Assembly (NCBI GenBank): GCA_045601345.1 | Contig: JAZRZL010000015.1 | Coordinates: forward strand, 1-64,000 | Length of the DNA: 64,000 nt | Direction: 5' to 3' | From: SVMC01 sp045601345 | GTDB taxonomy: Bacteria; Bacillota; Clostridia; Oscillospirales; Oscillospiraceae | In this document: piece after piece, positions 11,301 to 19,144 of the stretch | Numbering within the stretch: position 1 is the first letter of the stretch | Layout: every line of letters begins with the position of its first letter | Notes under the pieces: model-generated | The model's input: the letters and a program-made list of their open reading frames with translations, nothing else | Databases searched by the model: none | What the model was told of the DNA's origin: nothing | Made by a program: the position numbers and the translations under genes

Positions 11301-14300
11301 CAACAGCATTGTTGTAATCGTCCATAGCGAGGAATACGAAGTTCTGGGTTACTCTGAACCAGCTGCTGCCGGAGGAGGGAGCGCCTTCAAAGTCGAACTT
11401 CATGGTAGCCGTCCAGTCGTCCGTCACGGGAACCTTCACAAGATCCTGTGCAGTGCCGGATTCATTGCTGCCGGTGGAGGAGACCAGATACAGGCCGGTG
11501 CCATTATTGATCTTGGTATTTGCGGGGTTATCAAGAACGTATCTGTCACCGTTGATGGGATCGGTAAAGTCGATAAAGTTGGGGTTCTCGCAAACTCTGA
11601 CCTTAGCATCGGAGCAATTGCGTGCCTTGCCTTCGCCGTCAACAACATACAGATAGTATTCGCCAACGGCTGCGGGTGCCTTCAGCTTACCGCTGTTGCC
11701 TGCAGCAGAGCTCATGGCAGAGCCGGAAGCAAATACGGTAGTACCGGCAGGAGCGAACCACAGGGTCAGCTCAGCGTTATCCAGATTGCCTTCCAAGGCA
11801 ACATTGGCACCGGGCTTCACAAACTGGTTCTTCCGCAGGAGACTGTCGGCCTCGGACATATAAGTCGTGAAGCTGATGGTCTCATAAACTTCATCGCTGC
11901 CCTTTGCTGTTGCCTTCAGTACCCATGCACCCTCATCGTCAATGACAAAGCCATTGGCAATGGCGTTATCATTCAGCGTGAAGTTGAACACATCGGCATT
12001 CAGACTCAGGCTCATAGGCTCGAGCTCAGAGATGCTGTAGCTGCCGCCTTCTGCAACATTGGCAAGAGGCATAGCTTCGAATTCCAGAGCCTTCAGCGTG
12101 CAGCCGCCATCCTGGAACTTAACATAGATGTCATTGACACCGTAGAGCTTGCTGGAGAGGTTCAGAACAAATTTCTTAAACTCGCCGTCAGTATTGGTTA
12201 CAATGGTGCTGCCGATTGCTGCTGCGCCATCGTCCGGGTTGCCAGTGTAAACCTTGACAGTAGAGGAACCGTCACGGTTCAGACCGCCTTCGGTGCGGTT
12301 ATTAGCAGCAGTGAGAACGAGCTTGGTGTTGCTTCCGCCAAGACCGAAGTCCATGTTCTTGAAGACAACATAATCATACTCGTCAGCTTCGCTGATGGAG
12401 CCATCTTCGTTCTTTGCGAAGTCGCCCTTTGCAACATCGTAGCTATTTGCTGCGATTTCGCCATAGGCTTCTCTCTCGGGGTATTCCTTCTCGGTAGCCA
12501 GAGTAAAGTCGATTTCAACCGGCTCGCCCTTGGTCAGGTCAACATTGATGTAGCTGTTGCCCTCGGCATCCGTCAGGATGGTCTGTGCCTCGCCGTCAAT
12601 TTCAGCCTTGTCCCAATCCAGGCCGCACATGACCTTCAGAGTGGTGGCTTCTTCGTCGGTGGTAAGAACGGTGTAAGCGGACTTTGCGTCCTTGTCCCAG
12701 TAAACATCAACCTGGGTGTTGTTTCTGGCTCTCAGACCAGTGATAGAGCCCTTGTCCATATTGGGCAGCAGGGTGGGAACAATCTCAACAATACCGGTGT
12801 TGGAGTACAGCAGAGATTCGTTCACAGCGCCCATCAGACCGAATGCAGAGTCGGTGCAGAGGCAGGAGCTCTTGTTCTTGTTATGAGAGGTCAGCATGTT
12901 GGTGTACTGATAGCTGCTGGTCAGCAGGTACAGCATCACGCGCTCAAGAGCGATGGGGCGCTTCAGTCTGGCTTCCACCAGAGACTTATGGGTTGCGCCG
13001 TGGGACTCGGTAGCTTCACTGCCGTTGTATGCAGCAGCACGCATATCCATGGCGATGGCAATGCCTTCGCGCAGGTCCTCGCTGTCCTGTGCCTCGTAGC
13101 CGGGCCATGCAGCATAAGCGTGGCTCTCATGACGATGGGCATGGGTCTCGCCCAGAGTCGTGGTTGCCCACTCCTTGAGTTCGCCGGTCTTGGTCTCATA
13201 GACGTAATCCGGCATCAGGCTTTCAAATTCTGCCCACTCAGCCAGCTTGGATTCATCGCCGCCGCACTCTGCCAGCATGGTTCTGGCAATGAACAGGGTG
13301 TCATGTGCAGCAGAAATATCCATCGTGACGTTGAAGGCCAGCTGGCAGCCGCTGCCGCCGCTGGGGCTCGGACGGTTCTCGGGAGAGAAGCCGGGAGCAA
13401 AGATGTACTTGGCATCCTTATCGCCTGCGGCGATGGCTTCGCTGAGGGTGGTGCCGTCATTGGCATGATGTACGCCGTTGCCATCGGTGTAGTACTTCTC
13501 GTCCACATACTGGAGCCAGAAGTTCATAGCCTTCATGGACAGCGGATAGAGGATATCCTGCTCCAGATCCATATAGCCATCGGCAGTAATACGGGCAATG
13601 TCTTCATCACTCAGATCGAGAACGCTCTTGTTGCGCTCCAGGCTGATGTCCTTGCCTACGGGAATCTGCTGGTTGCCGTAGCACTGCCAATACTCGAAGA
13701 TGGGGATCAGCAGCCAGTCGGTAATGCCGTTAACGAAAACATGGGGATAGTCGTTGCTGTAGTGGTAGCTCTGGCCCTGGCCGGTGCCGTCAACTCTGGG
13801 AGGTCCAAGGATGGCATCCGTCATGCCGTAGATACCGGCAGCGTTGAGCTCCCAGTCAGCGACCATACGGAGGATGAAGTTGATGTAGCCGTTGCCAGCT
13901 TCCATCATGTTGCCGGTGTTCAGGCCGGAAACCTGCAGGTTGGTGTTGGCATCGAGGGTGTAGTCACCGCTCCAGTCGGGAGCCCAGGTGCCGCACCAGA
14001 TAGCGCCCAGACGGGTGGAGCCGTAGCCATGGGCACAAATCAGGCCGAAACGACCGTTGTTATAAATTCTTTCAAGGAATGCCTTATTGATCTTGGTCGT
14101 GTCAGCATTCTGCTTGGCAATCAGTTTGGCGTTGGTCAGCTCGCGGTCAGCTTTCTCTTCGTCAGTTGCGCAAAGCTCAATGCGGACATTGTTGAACATG
14201 CCACCATGGATGGCTGCCTGAGGAGCAAGCAGCTTCTGATAGCTTGCTTCATCACTCTTGATGGACTTTGCTTCAACCAGATCTGCAATCTCGCCCTGGA

Positions 14301-15372
14301 GGCGGTCATACAGCTTGGTGCGGATGTCGTTCACATTCTCGCAGCCGTCATCCTGACGGTCAACCTTGGTGATGAGCATGATAGAGTTCGTGCCGGTAAC
14401 GGTCAGCTGAGGATCGTTGGCCTGTGCATTGTTGACCGTGCGAACTGCGGGGTTATATGCCACGTTGCCGCCGTTGCCCAGAACGATACGGGTGGAGGTA
14501 GCCCAGCCGCCATAGGAGAACAGGGTCTTAACGCCAACGTTCTTGGTACCGGTCATATCACGAACCTGGAACTTACCGACAATACCGAAGCCCACAACGC
14601 TGCCATTTTCTTCCGTAACAACATAGTCGGAATCGGGCATGGGGCTGGCTCCGCTTGCGTTGCGCATGTCAGTCAGATGATCCATGCTGATGGTGAGGTT
14701 CAGATCCTTGCCTTCGGGTGCTTCGATGTAGGTGACAATGACATCATCCTCACGGGAAGCAAAGGTACGGCGATCCCACTCGTTGCCTTCGGCATCCTTC
14801 CACTGTGCACCAACCTCAGAGGTCTCATAGTTGGTGTAGCGGTTGTAGTTGGTCTTATTGGCATCGGTGAAATCATTGTTCTTAATTCTGTACTGTCCTG
14901 CGGGCATGTAGGGACGAGACCAGACCATGCCGCGGCCGCCGTTGATACCGTACTGCTCCTGATCCTTGGCATTTGCGGACTGGTTCCAGATCCACTTGTT
15001 GTAGTTGATTGCACCGACTCTCTGCTCGTCGATGATATCAGCAAGATAAGGAACGGTATGAGGTCCGTTGTCGTCAAAGACGATCTTGGTGTTGTTGAAG
15101 ATCATGACATCTTCATCGGGATCGCCACTTTCCATAATGGCAATCTCACCGTTTGCAGTAGCAAGTGCTTCACGCCAGTTATTATTGGAAGTCTTCTTTG
15201 CAATGGTAGCATAGGTGTCTTCATTCCAGCCCATGGCACCATTCAGGCCATACTTCCATTCGGCCTGTGCGGGTACTTCAGGCTCTGCAGCCACAGAAAA
15301 TACGCTGGGCAGCAGGCTGATCAGCATGGTAACACAAAGGATCCATGCCATGCATTTTTTAAATACCTTCAT
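5344..15372 (-). CDS. Giant SLH-anchored surface protein with two tandem GH95 (alpha-L-fucosidase family) modules
   Basis: Secreted, cell-wall-bound glycosidase of 3342 residues. Order: signal peptide (1-29); GH95 copy 1 (about 40-965); CBM6-like domain (about 985-1125); Ig-like domain; LamG-like sandwich (about 1264-1465); GH95 copy 2 (about 1465-2390); CBM6-like; Ig-like; an unrecognised domain (about 2690-2865); a second sandwich domain (about 2870-3070); Cys-rich repeats (about 3073-3160); three SLH domains to the end. GH95 residues are present in both copies: the N-T-N pair (N476/N478, N1901/N1903), E734/E2159 in GELKEW, and D841/D2266 in CTDSAFG, matching the Asn, Glu and Asp catalytic positions known from bifidobacterial AfcA. 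Family activity is 1,2-alpha-L-fucosidase or alpha-L-galactosidase; the exact one is not predictable. The start at 15372 has AAAGGAG at 7-nt spacing and opens into the signal peptide. Confidence 0.88.
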   Translation of the reverse strand: MKVFKKCMAWILCVTMLISLLPSVFSVAAEPEVPAQAEWKYGLNGAMGWNEDTYATIAKKTSNNNWREALATANGEIAIMESGDPDEDVMIFNNTKIVFDDNGPHTVPYLADIIDEQRVGAINYNKWIWNQSANAKDQEQYGINGGRGMVWSRPYMPAGQYRIKNNDFTDANKTNYNRYTNYETSEVGAQWKDAEGNEWDRRTFASREDDVIVTYIEAPEGKDLNLTISMDHLTDMRNASGASPMPDSDYVVTEENGSVVGFGIVGKFQVRDMTGTKNVGVKTLFSYGGWATSTRIVLGNGGNVAYNPAVRTVNNAQANDPQLTVTGTNSIMLITKVDRQDDGCENVNDIRTKLYDRLQGEIADLVEAKSIKSDEASYQKLLAPQAAIHGGMFNNVRIELCATDEEKADRELTNAKLIAKQNADTTKINKAFLERIYNNGRFGLICAHGYGSTRLGAIWCGTWAPDWSGDYTLDANTNLQVSGLNTGNMMEAGNGYINFILRMVADWELNAAGIYGMTDAILGPPRVDGTGQGQSYHYSNDYPHVFVNGITDWLLIPIFEYWQCYGNQQIPVGKDISLERNKSVLDLSDEDIARITADGYMDLEQDILYPLSMKAMNFWLQYVDEKYYTDGNGVHHANDGTTLSEAIAAGDKDAKYIFAPGFSPENRPSPSGGSGCQLAFNVTMDISAAHDTLFIARTMLAECGGDESKLAEWAEFESLMPDYVYETKTGELKEWATTTLGETHAHRHESHAYAAWPGYEAQDSEDLREGIAIAMDMRAAAYNGSEATESHGATHKSLVEARLKRPIALERVMLYLLTSSYQYTNMLTSHNKNKSSCLCTDSAFGLMGAVNESLLYSNTGIVEIVPTLLPNMDKGSITGLRARNNTQVDVYWDKDAKSAYTVLTTDEEATTLKVMCGLDWDKAEIDGEAQTILTDAEGNSYINVDLTKGEPVEIDFTLATEKEYPEREAYGEIAANSYDVAKGDFAKNEDGSISEADEYDYVVFKNMDFGLGGSNTKLVLTAANNRTEGGLNRDGSSTVKVYTGNPDDGAAAIGSTIVTNTDGEFKKFVLNLSSKLYGVNDIYVKFQDGGCTLKALEFEAMPLANVAEGGSYSISELEPMSLSLNADVFNFTLNDNAIANGFVIDDEGAWVLKATAKGSDEVYETISFTTYMSEADSLLRKNQFVKPGANVALEGNLDNAELTLWFAPAGTTVFASGSAMSSAAGNSGKLKAPAAVGEYYLYVVDGEGKARNCSDAKVRVCENPNFIDFTDPINGDRYVLDNPANTKINNGTGLYLVSSTGSNESGTAQDLVKVPVTDDWTATMKFDFEGAPSSGSSWFRVTQNFVFLAMDDYNNAVGIRTTDTNTIQDYKRINGTTAAAANSTSVGLGESTIHWFKIVKEGDDYTCFWSTDGEEFEELFKLEDTGIEARYLAIDSYSSGSSWGGSGSTYKYNIKYIEFTVPEWTRGLNGAMGWNEDTYATIAKKTSNNNWREALATANGEIAIMESGDPNEDVMIFNNTKIVFDDNGPHTVPYLADIIDEQRVGAINYNKWIWNQSANAKDQEQYGINGGRGMVWSRPYMPAGQYRIKNNDYTDANKSNYNRYTNYETAEVGAQWKDEDGNEWNRRTFASREDDVIVTYIEAPKGQNLNLTISMDHLTDMRNASAANPLPSSDYVVTEENGSVVGFGIVGKFQVRDMTGSKNVGVKTLFSYGGWATSTRIVLGDGGNVAYNPAVRTVNNAEANDPQLTVTGTNSIMLITKVDRQDDGCENVNDIRTKLYDRLQGEIAALVEEKEIKSDEASYQKLLAPHAAIHGGMFNNVRIELCATAEEKADRELTNARLIAKQNADKTKINKAFLERIYNNGRFGLICAHGYGSTRLGAIWCGTWGPDWSGDYTLDANTNLQVSGLNTGNMMEAGNGYINFILRMVADWEINAESIYGMTDAILGPPRVDGTGQGQSYHYSNDYPHVFVNGITDWLLIPMFEYWQCYGDQKIPVGKDISLERNRSVLDLTDEDIARIEADGYMDLEQDILYPLSMKAMNFWLQFVDEKYYTDGNGKHHANDGTTLSEAIAAGDKDAKYIFAPGFSPENRPSPSGGSGCQLAFNVTMDIAAAHDTLFIARTMLAECGGDESKLAEWAEFESLMPDYVYETKTGELKEWATTTLGETHGHRHESHAYAAWPGYEAQDSEELREGIAIAMDMRAAAYNGSEATESHGATHKSLVEARLKRPVALERVMLYLLTSSYQYTNMLTSHNKNKGSCLCTDSAFGLMGAVNESLLYSNTGIVEILPTLLPDMDKGFITGLRARNNTQVDIYWDENDYSAYTILTTDEEATTLKVMCGLDWDKALIGEEEQEILEDAQGRSYINVDLVKGESVEVDFVLTQEDDSVIREAYGEIAANTFDSANHEIDKSNEDGSINETAAIDTIKFNNMDFGINGSKPKLTIVAANSRTEGGLNRNGSATIAVYTGDPAEGYASIGSVVVPNTNGEFKNYVITLNKSLVGVQDIYIKFQDGGAALKSIKFEEMATANVVEGGRYLISPRAPFELELNPDGFNYTLNGASVTNGYKIAEAGEWTLIATSKSNGAQLTFNFETYFNEADTLLPKNASVKPSQTIELAGNLNDPTLRIWIVPEGAEEFAEGKDMTCAAGDSNTIKAPRTMGVYELIVVNEAGDVLSRSEAAVKVRKAANYMLADTIEAGKQYVIVSNGYALTNVVADVSTAYNRVSLASTPVTVVDDVITSEVSEEMIWDFAVGTNPLCGDYTTGYYVTNGDSKFLSRNGPTNERPAPLNTQTYDSSNVASKPQWCYWVVKDLDANGNKAMFLTATGEWSFALRGAAEGFDAPGSAANNLNTLLASNPVKFYEVSAVTGPEDIDFTDSADAEKFEIVNQASSAIREGEGLYMVTTKNAFETANGQLSGDAATTPKDLVLVPVEGDWEATLEFVFNKTASNGYYQFFGFYAMADYNNCAGIRGGDGALQNFLRVDGAITADSSNLNSAPGLATDGATYWFRIVKEGDTYTCFRSADGEEFTEMFAYENTGIEADKIAIDAYTGMTEGYSFLLKSLSFGNEPAPHVHDYVAVVTAPTCTEAGYTTYTCACGDSYVADEVAALGHDLIETKVEATCTAAGSIILDCSRCDYKDVSEIPALGHDFVDGICTRCGENEFAEAPFEDVAFGAYYFDEVVWAVEKGITNGIEQGLFAPDSAVTRAQIVTMLWRAAGCPQVETAAGFKDVKAGEYYADAVAWAVENGITNGVGKNMFAPNDICTRGQIVTFLWRYMGKPAAEEAAAFIDVPADEYYADAVAWAVEADITTGITEELFKPENDCTRAQAVTFIWRIAAAK
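8205..10980 (-). repeat. GH95 coding repeat, copy 2
   Basis: Within the giant surface gene, this segment is in exact register with 12480-15255: the offset is 4275 nt (1425 codons) at both ends, so no net insertion or deletion separates the copies. Substitutions are scattered and often at third positions. Similarity weakens in the following CBM6-like and Ig-like domains. Confidence 0.9.
12480..15255 (-). repeat. GH95 coding repeat, copy 1
   Basis: Partner of the copy at 8205-10980. The repeat unit as a whole is 1425 residues (GH95, CBM6-like, Ig-like, LamG-like); in copy 2 the Ig-like domain is followed by an unrelated domain instead of the sandwich domain. Confidence 0.9.
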
Positions 15373-15463
15373 AAACATACTCCTTTCAAAATATTGCCTG
15401 ATAGGGAAAACTCTTTTTCTCTTTTGCTTCATACCCTCCCATTTCCAAATTTGCCCCACGTTT

Positions 15464-15480
15464 TGCAACAACCTGTTGCA
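15464..15480. promoter_or_regulatory. Palindrome in the GH95 gene leader (operator or hairpin candidate)
   Basis: TGCAACA-ACC-TGTTGCA is a perfect 7-bp inverted repeat 92 bp upstream of the start codon. The form resembles a repressor half-site pair, but no regulator gene is next to it. It could equally be a small RNA hairpin in the 5' leader. Confidence 0.35.
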
Positions 15481-15958
15481 GGCACGGGACAGCATCCTGC
15501 CTAACCCATAAGAGCCGGAGTAATTAACCGCTTTCTACCTCTTCCCGACTCATAGCGTCCGAAACTAAGTGGTATTGTATGATATTACTATAAAATTCTT
15601 CGCATCCTTGACTGCTTATGTCAACCATTTGAATATGTCACCATAACGAAATAATAGCGCCCAGAAGTTAAACGTTCTACTTTACAAACAATATCATTCT
15701 TTTGTCATTTTGTCAAGATGAATCGTTCTATTTTTTTATTTTTTATCGAAATACGACGCATTTCCATCTTAATTAAACACAGTAATAATCATACTGGCTC
15801 TCTTTATTTCCCTTGCGTTCAAAACAGCCAAAAAATAAACCGTTTCTTATGCAATACCATTGATTTTCTTAGCGATCCATGCATGAGTGTTTTTCCGTTT
15901 GATCTATTGCCTGTTCCCTGTTTCATTATGTGGCTTTTTCCAATTTTCACATAAAATT

Positions 15959-15992
15959 AGAGACTATACAGCATTTTTGCTATATAGTCTCT
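15959..15992 (-). terminator. Terminator of the macro-domain gene
   Basis: AGAGACTATA (15959-15968) pairs perfectly with TATAGTCTCT (15983-15992); on the minus strand the hairpin is followed by AATTTTATG. It lies 50 bp past the stop of the gene at 16043-16585. Confidence 0.6.
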
Positions 15993-16042
15993 AGCGGTTC
16001 ATGTCTTCACAATATTTATAGAATTTAAAATAAGCTGATGTT

Positions 16043-16585
16043 TTATCTTCTGTAATCATTCTTTATCAACTCAGCCTCAGCAGCTGTCATTTCGTTTTTT
16101 GTAAAGGCGCACAGCTTCACATCAATTGGGTAGTCGGGATAATCGGAAACAAATTTTTGATATGCCCGGCAGCATTGTTTTGTTGATTCCCCTGCCGGAT
16201 CAGGGAGAAAGCCGCCGTAGATACCAGAACTAATCAAAGGAAATGAAATACTGTGCAAAGCATGGTTCTTTAACACCAGGAGTGAGTTGTAATAGGCATT
16301 GAACAGCGCCTGAAAGGCTGTCGGTGTAATGGCAAAATTGGGACCAACCGCATGAATAATATACCGGGCATTTTTCATTTGAAATGCCGACGTAATTACA
16401 GCATCTCCATCCTTGAGTGGCAGTGGATACTGTGCGCAAGCTCTTTCCAAATTCTCATAGCCTGCCTTTCTGAAAATCACACCGCAGATTCCTCCGCCTG
16501 CCACCAATCGCCTATTGGCAGCATTTACAACAGCATCCACATTCTGCTCCGCACTGGAAGCATTCAGTAACGTCAACTGGCTCAT
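16043..16585 (-). CDS. Macro-domain protein, probable ADP-ribose / O-acetyl-ADP-ribose deacetylase
   Basis: A single macro domain of 180 residues, likely cytosolic. The ADP-ribose pocket is visible: 'VDAVVNAANRRLVAGGGICG' early in the protein (Asn-Ala-Asn and glycine-rich loop), YIIHAVGP in the middle, and the phosphate loop SFPLISSGIYGGF. Family members hydrolyse O-acetyl-ADP-ribose or ADP-ribosyl-protein bonds. The start at 16585 (MSQLTLLNA) has GGAGGAG four nt upstream; a longer hydrophobic frame to 16657 has none. It stands alone, separated by a terminator from spoIVB, with no sirtuin or ADP-ribosyltransferase next to it. Confidence 0.85.
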   Translation of the reverse strand: MSQLTLLNASSAEQNVDAVVNAANRRLVAGGGICGVIFRKAGYENLERACAQYPLPLKDGDAVITSAFQMKNARYIIHAVGPNFAITPTAFQALFNAYYNSLLVLKNHALHSISFPLISSGIYGGFLPDPAGESTKQCCRAYQKFVSDYPDYPIDVKLCAFTKNEMTAAEAELIKNDYRR

Positions 16586-16639
16586 AAGACTCCTCCATCT
16601 ATCCAAAAACCACAATATAATATAGTATAATATGAAGAA

Positions 16640-16676
16640 GAAGCGAAATGCAAGCACTTACTGCACATTTCGCTTC
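16640..16676 (-). terminator. Terminator downstream of spoIVB
   Basis: GAAGCGAAATG (16640-16650) and CATTTCGCTTC (16666-16676) form a perfect 11-bp stem; T-rich sequence follows on both strands. It sits 33 bp after the spoIVB stop. Confidence 0.65.
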
Positions 16677-16708
16677 TTTTCTAATCCTTCGGCTAAAAAT
16701 TCTCTGTA

Positions 16709-17674
16709 TTATTGGGCATCCAACATATTTTCTATCAGAATTCCATATCCTCTCGTTGGATCATCCACAAATACATGCGTTACCGCTCCGATCAGCCGGC
16801 CGTTTTGGATCAGCGGGCTGCCCGACATTCCGGGCACAACGCCGCCGGTGGTTTCCAGGAGCTTCGCATCTGTGACATGCAGCAGGAGATTTCTTCCGCA
16901 AGTATCATTTAAATTCACGTCTTCAATCTCCACCTGATAAGGGCTGACCTGTGTCCCTGTGACATTGGCAAGCATCTGCGCAGATGCACACTCCACCTGC
17001 TCACCGGTTGCCAGAGGCAGCGCTCTTGCCTCTGTTTCCGGAACTTCCATCTGTCCGAAAATGCCCACCGGAGAATTACACTGGATGGTTCCCAAAACCT
17101 GTTCCCTTCCAAATGCACCATGCAGCTCTCCCGGTGTCCCCGGTTGGCCTTTGATCACATCGGTTACAGAGGCCGCCATAATTTCTCCATCGCGCATGGA
17201 AACAGCCAAACCGGTTGCCGGATCGTTGATGCTATGACCCAATGCCCCATAATTTCCCGTGGCCGGGTCATAGAATGTCACCGTGCCAACACCTGTAATT
17301 CCGTCGCGGATTTTTAAGCCCATGCGTTTTCCCTCTTCGGTCTCAACTGGTGACAGACAAAACTCCGCCAGCTTTCCCTTGCGCTCCACAGTAAGAATTA
17401 CCTGCGCATGTTCATCTACCGCTACCCGAAGATCCTCCATATCATCCGCCGGAACGCCATTGACAGATACAATTCTGTCCCCGGCACGGATTCCCGCCGC
17501 CTGTGCACCGGCACCGATTTCCTCATCAAAGCCTGCCACAACCATCTCACCGGACAGATGAATGCCCACCAGCTGTCCCACCGGAATCAGACTTTCCGGC
17601 ATGGCAAAAGCCTCCATACAGAAGCTGCTTAACAAAGCAAACAATATCAACGTTCGCTTGAGCATTTTTTTCAT
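16709..17674 (-). CDS. spoIVB: SpoIVB-type peptidase (S55), sporulation signalling protease
   Basis: In Bacillus, SpoIVB is secreted from the forespore into the intermembrane space and triggers pro-sigma-K processing through SpoIVFA. Here the 321-residue product has a signal/anchor segment (MKKMLKRTLILFALL), a PDZ domain with AGIRAGDRIVSVNGVPADD, and the S55 domain with the catalytic-His region YGALGHSI and the catalytic-Ser region GGVVPGMSGSPLIQNGRLIG. It is about 100 residues shorter than the Bacillus protein, mainly at the N terminus. The start at 17674 has GGGAGG with 7-nt spacing; a GTG at 17707 is less likely. It diverges from ugd. Confidence 0.88.
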   Translation of the reverse strand: MKKMLKRTLILFALLSSFCMEAFAMPESLIPVGQLVGIHLSGEMVVAGFDEEIGAGAQAAGIRAGDRIVSVNGVPADDMEDLRVAVDEHAQVILTVERKGKLAEFCLSPVETEEGKRMGLKIRDGITGVGTVTFYDPATGNYGALGHSINDPATGLAVSMRDGEIMAASVTDVIKGQPGTPGELHGAFGREQVLGTIQCNSPVGIFGQMEVPETEARALPLATGEQVECASAQMLANVTGTQVSPYQVEIEDVNLNDTCGRNLLLHVTDAKLLETTGGVVPGMSGSPLIQNGRLIGAVTHVFVDDPTRGYGILIENMLDAQ

Positions 17675-17833
17675 TCTTTTCCCTCCCTTTGCGTCAATCT
17701 CACCCACGTCAATAATTTGAACCGTTTTCCCGCTTTTAGTGAAGCGAAAGTATAGAAAAACAGGGGCAGGTTTCCTGCAAAGAAAAAATCAAAATGTTTG
17801 TGATTGAAGAATAAAAAAAGATATTGGTTGTCC

Positions 17834-17862
17834 TTGAAAAAGCTGCTAAAAAATGATACAAT
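17834..17862 (+). promoter_or_regulatory. Sigma-A promoter of ugd
   Basis: TTGAAA (17834-17839), 17-bp spacer, TACAAT (17857-17862), 60 bp before the ugd start codon. It lies in the 247-bp gap between divergent spoIVB and ugd. Confidence 0.6.
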
Positions 17863-17921
17863 TAAAAAAAGATTTATATTGGAGTGTTGTCGGTTAAATC
17901 TGGCAACAAAGGAGAACACCT

Positions 17922-19100
17922 ATGAAAATCATTGTTGTCGGAGCCGGTTATGTGGGTCTTTCCGTTGCCGTGCTTCTGGCGCAAAACCACGAAGTCGTTG
18001 CCGTAGATCGGCTCCCGGAAAAGGTTGCGCTGATTAATCAAAAAAAATCCCCCTTCCGGGATGAGCTTCTGGAAAAATATCTGCGGAAAATGCCGCTCTC
18101 TCTCAGCGCTTCCCTGCCCAATGATGCACTCTATCGGGCAGCTGATTTTATTATTATTTCTACCCCCACTGACTTTGATCCTGCCGCAAATCGCTTTGAT
18201 ACCTCCAGCGTAGAGGCCGTCATCTCCGATGTGCTCTCTTCCAAATCCAACGCTGCCATCGTTATCAAGTCTACCGTTCCTGTCGGCTTTACGGAAGCAA
18301 TGCAAAAACGCTATCAAACCGAACGCATTCTTTTCTCCCCGGAATTTTTGCGTGAGGGAAAATCGCTCTATGACTGCCTCTACCCCAGCCGAATTGTTGT
18401 TGGCATTAATTCTGAAGCGATGCAAAAGACAGCCGCCTGCTTTGTTTCTCTTCTGGAGGAAGGAGCACAGACAAGTGATATTCCCATCCGTTTCATGAAA
18501 ACAACCGAGGCCGAGGCTGTAAAGCTCTATGCCAATACATACCTTGCCATGCGCGTTGCCTTCTTCAATGAACTGGATACCTATGCCCAGGCAAACACAC
18601 TGGACTCCGGCGCCATCATTGACGCGGTATGCCTTGACCCGCGAATCGGCAATCACTACAATAATCCCTCCTTTGGCTATGGCGGCTATTGTCTGCCCAA
18701 GGATACGCGACAGCTTTTGTCCAGTTACCACTTTGTTCCGCAGAATCTGATCCGTGCGATCGTTGATTCCAATGTTACCCGGCAGCAGTTTATCGCCCAG
18801 AGCATTTTGCAGCAGCAGCCTAACACCATCGGTATCTATCGATTGACCATGAAATCCGGCAGCGATAACTTCCGCTTCTCCTCTGTGCAGGGTGTCATGG
18901 ATTTCCTGAAGCAGGCCAAGGCCAACATCATCATTTTTGAGCCAACATTGCAGAATACCTCCTTTGCCGGCTATCCGGTCATCCAGGAGCTTGCCGAGTT
19001 CAAGGCTTCGGCAGATATCATTCTTGCGAATCGCTTCCATGAGGAGCTCAATGATGTCGCTGAAAAGGTTTATACCAGAGATCTCTTCTTCCGGGATTGA
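17922..19100 (+). CDS. ugd: UDP-glucose 6-dehydrogenase
   Basis: Cytosolic NAD-dependent enzyme that oxidises UDP-glucose to UDP-glucuronate for exopolysaccharide synthesis. The 392-residue product has the N-terminal Rossmann motif VGAGYVGLS, an ADFIIISTPTD stretch, the family KSTVPVGFT segment, ILFSPEFLREG, and the catalytic cysteine in GYGGYCLPKDTRQL. Length is normal for the family. AAGGAG precedes the ATG by 7 nt. It is followed after 44 bp by the Wzy/sugar transferase fusion, which supports an exopolysaccharide role. Other nucleotide-sugar dehydrogenases such as UDP-ManNAc dehydrogenase are possible alternatives. Confidence 0.88.
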   Translation: MKIIVVGAGYVGLSVAVLLAQNHEVVAVDRLPEKVALINQKKSPFRDELLEKYLRKMPLSLSASLPNDALYRAADFIIISTPTDFDPAANRFDTSSVEAVISDVLSSKSNAAIVIKSTVPVGFTEAMQKRYQTERILFSPEFLREGKSLYDCLYPSRIVVGINSEAMQKTAACFVSLLEEGAQTSDIPIRFMKTTEAEAVKLYANTYLAMRVAFFNELDTYAQANTLDSGAIIDAVCLDPRIGNHYNNPSFGYGGYCLPKDTRQLLSSYHFVPQNLIRAIVDSNVTRQQFIAQSILQQQPNTIGIYRLTMKSGSDNFRFSSVQGVMDFLKQAKANIIIFEPTLQNTSFAGYPVIQELAEFKASADIILANRFHEELNDVAEKVYTRDLFFRD

Positions 19101-19144
19101 TTATCCACCTACTTTACATATGCAAAAAAAATTAAGGTGATACC

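Larger units (their letters stand above)
15373..16042. other. Intergenic region upstream of the GH95 surface gene
   Basis: AT-rich, no supported gene. It holds the leader and promoter of the giant gene, a 17-bp palindrome at 15464-15480 and a terminator hairpin at 15959-15992. I could not place a convincing -35/-10 pair; TATAGT on the minus strand near 15588 is the best -10 candidate. Confidence 0.5.

Noticed and set aside
8205..15255. Assembly duplication of the GH95 region
   Set aside because: The copies differ at many scattered positions and diverge at their borders, which a collapsed or duplicated assembly would not show; long reads would settle it.
10402..15504. A 1700-codon open frame on the plus strand opposite the GH95 gene
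   Set aside because: It is the antisense shadow of a highly codon-biased gene. It has no ribosome binding site, no recognisable domain and reads as low-complexity Ile/Val/Gly-rich sequence; the minus frame has clear GH95 and SLH domains.
15718..15954. A 78-codon open frame upstream of the GH95 gene
   Set aside because: No Shine-Dalgarno sequence, AT-rich, Phe/Ile-rich product without a recognisable fold; most likely chance.
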